From Candidatus Omnitrophota bacterium (GTDB lineage Bacteria > Omnitrophota > Gorgyraeia > Aquiviventales > Aquiviventaceae), in contig JACQRE010000129.1 in NCBI GenBank assembly GCA_016206585.1, forward strand, positions 1 through 6,387: DNA of 6,387 bases, in the 5' to 3' direction. Within the stretch, counting starts at the first letter, position 1; each line of letters starts with the position of its first letter. The notes under the pieces are model-generated. The model did no database searches. It saw nothing but the letters and a program-made list of their open reading frames with translations, and had not been told where the DNA came from. Positions 5,071 to 6,387 of this stretch are shown here, piece after piece. Both the position numbers and the translations under genes were made by a program.

Positions 5071-6387
5071 CTACGCCGCCTTGATGTTCTCGTTCCATAA
5101 GACGACCTGGTTCCTCCCGGCGCGCTTGGCTTCGTAGAGCGCCTGGTCGGCGCGCTCGATCAGCGCCTCGAGCGTGTCGGCGTGGTCCGGGAACCCCGCC
5201 ACGCCGATGCTGATCGTCTGCGTCAGCAGCTCGTCATAGGCGCGGATGGGATGCACCTCCACGAGCTGTTTGAGCCGCTGGGCGATCGGCATCGCCTGCT
5301 CGACCTGCGTTTCGATGAGCATCAGGATGAACTCTTCGCCGCCGTAGCGCGCGATCATGTCGATCTCGCGCAGGTTCCGCTGCAGCAGCCGGGCGACGTC
5401 CTTCAGCACGACATCGCCGACCAGGTGGCCGTAGGTGTCGTTCTTCTGCTTGAAGAGGTCGAGGTCCGCCATCAGCAGCGTGCAGGAGAGGCCGTGGCGC
5501 TTTGAGCGTGCCAGCTCCTCCCGCGCCCGCTCCATGAAGTGATGGCGCACGAACAGCCCCGTGAGCGCGTCCGTCACCGCCAGCGATTCCACCTGGCGGT
5601 AGAGGAGGATGCGCGAGAGCTGCAGCGAGAGCTGGTTGGCGACGATGGTGAGCGTCTTAAGCTGCCCCTCCGGCAGCTCATCGGCCACCAGCACCCCGGC
5701 GACCCGCTGCTCCCGCCACAGCGGCGCCCAGGAGATCCTCGACACCCCCTCCGGGAACGCCGCGCTGAGCGCCTCGCCCGCTCCCCCGCCCGCCGCGCCG
5801 TCGGGGGGGCGAGCCTCGCTGCCGGGTTGCTGCGTGGCCATCGCCCGGCGGACGATGGCCTGCTCCACCTCCGATGCCTGGCCGCTCTCCGGCTGTGCCG
5901 CGAACTCGCCGCCCGAGCGGTCCGCCCGCAGCGCGTGGGGCGCGTCGGCCGAGAGGTCGATCAGCCGCAGGGCGCGCGCATCCAGGAACCGGGGCGCGAT
6001 GTGCAGCGAGGCGCTGAAGAGCTCCGGCAGGTGCAGCGCGCGCACCGTCTCCTTCGTGATGCGGTACAGATCGTTGATGTCGGTGATCTGGCTCTCCATC
6101 TGCTGGGTCGCGTGCTGCAGCGAGAGGAGCGACCGCGCGGCACCCGAGAGGTGCGACAGCTCCGCCGCCTCCTGCGCATGCAGCGCGTTCAGCTCGGCCT
6201 CCGCGCGCTCCCGCTGGGCCGCCAACAGCCACGGGGTGAGCGCGAACACGCTCCACTGCGCCCAGCCGGTCCATGCGCCGAGCTGGGCGGCCTGCGTCCA
6301 GATGAAGGCGATGGCGGTGGCGGCCGTCAGCGCCCCGGTGTAGGCCCGGGCCCAACACAGCCCCGAGACCATCGCGAGCACCCAACA
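5071..6387 (-). CDS. Membrane-anchored GGDEF diguanylate cyclase with GAF-like sensor region (5' partial)
   Basis: Predicted diguanylate cyclase, making cyclic di-GMP from two GTP at the inner membrane. The frame is still open at the window edge (codons for C and W precede the GTG at 6381), so the N-terminus is missing. Numbering from that GTG: hydrophobic segments at about 5-28 and 42-56, then an Ala/Glu-rich, probably coiled-coil helix (57-115), a GAF-like region (about 115-262, assigned by position and character only), and a GGDEF domain (about 265-432). The GGDEF domain shows DALTGL at 271-276, the metal-binding DLD at 306-308, NDTYGH at 314-319 and an intact GGEEF signature at 347-351, so it should be catalytic. 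RxxD (R338-D341), five residues before GGEEF, matches the product-inhibition I-site. A Pro/Gly/Ala-rich stretch near 190-203 interrupts the sensor region. The stop (TAG) at 5071-5073 touches the intergenic repeat. The ligand sensed is unknown. Confidence 0.93.
   Translation of the reverse strand, partial: CWVLAMVSGLCWARAYTGALTAATAIAFIWTQAAQLGAWTGWAQWSVFALTPWLLAAQRERAEAELNALHAQEAAELSHLSGAARSLLSLQHATQQMESQITDINDLYRITKETVRALHLPELFSASLHIAPRFLDARALRLIDLSADAPHALRADRSGGEFAAQPESGQASEVEQAIVRRAMATQQPGSEARPPDGAAGGGAGEALSAAFPEGVSRISWAPLWREQRVAGVLVADELPEGQLKTLTIVANQLSLQLSRILLYRQVESLAVTDALTGLFVRHHFMERAREELARSKRHGLSCTLLMADLDLFKQKNDTYGHLVGDVVLKDVARLLQRNLREIDMIARYGGEEFILMLIETQVEQAMPIAQRLKQLVEVHPIRAYDELLTQTISIGVAGFPDHADTLEALIERADQALYEAKRAGRNQVVLWNENIKAA
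5773..5813 (-). repeat. GC-rich inverted repeat within the GGDEF gene linker
   Basis: CTCGCCC (5773-5779) and GGGCGAG (5807-5813) are perfect 7-base complements enclosing a C/G-run-rich interior. The translated stretch is a low-complexity Pro/Asp/Gly/Ala linker in the sensor region. The edge GCTCGCCCCC on the coding strand resembles the edge of the 29-bp element in the kinase gene, but the central CACACCAAC core is absent, so a relationship is only a possibility. Confidence 0.45.

Noticed and set aside
4961..5098. Upstream start for the kinase at 5098
   Set aside because: It would overlap the GGDEF gene end and translate the heptamer repeat into a CCLSLVACCLSL-like peptide; the ATG at 4960 sits right before the ATP motif with a Shine-Dalgarno.
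4049..5137. Plus-strand open frame opposite the ROK kinase
   Set aside because: It runs through both repeat types and the end of the GGDEF gene, has no recognisable domain, and opposes a kinase with every family motif in place.

Overview
The window looks like chromosome of a GC-rich, Gram-negative (diderm) bacterium. It carries an LptD/OstA-type outer-membrane lipopolysaccharide assembly protein, a membrane-anchored diguanylate cyclase and two sugar-metabolism enzymes. Protein style and the dispersed repeats suggest an uncultured lineage (Omnitrophota or another deep-branching diderm would fit), but the sequence alone does not settle the taxonomy.

All four protein genes lie on the minus strand, so they read from right to left. 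They are a GGDEF diguanylate cyclase (5071-6387, 5' end outside the window), a ROK-family sugar kinase (4007-4960), a small TalC-type transaldolase (3211-3888) and a long LptD/OstA-like protein with an extra N-terminal helical region (333-3176). Gaps are 110, 118 and 34 nt, so co-transcription is plausible. The kinase and transaldolase fit sugar-phosphate metabolism; their link to the c-di-GMP enzyme and the outer-membrane protein is only positional. Bases 1-332, downstream of the last gene, hold no convincing gene but are rich in GC inverted and short tandem repeats.

The most striking content is two families of dispersed repeats. Family 1 is a 29-bp near-perfect palindrome (13-bp arms CCCCCACACCAAC and its complement, 3-nt centre). 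It occurs twice (3074-3102, 4282-4310), both times inside a coding sequence, in the same orientation and frame, adding the peptide RPHTNQVGVG to two unrelated proteins: just after the signal peptide of the LptD-like protein, and between conserved blocks of the ROK kinase. The element has no stop codon in any of its six frames. It behaves like a miniature palindromic element that colonises genes, comparable in principle to Rickettsia palindromic elements but far shorter.

Family 2 is a roughly 100-bp intergenic repeat (3896-3993, 4970-5070) filling both larger gaps. It has arms of degenerate heptamers (CGACAAG/CAACAAG and complements) around an AAGCTTTT core. Its edge supplies the GAGG Shine-Dalgarno sequence of the downstream gene in both cases.
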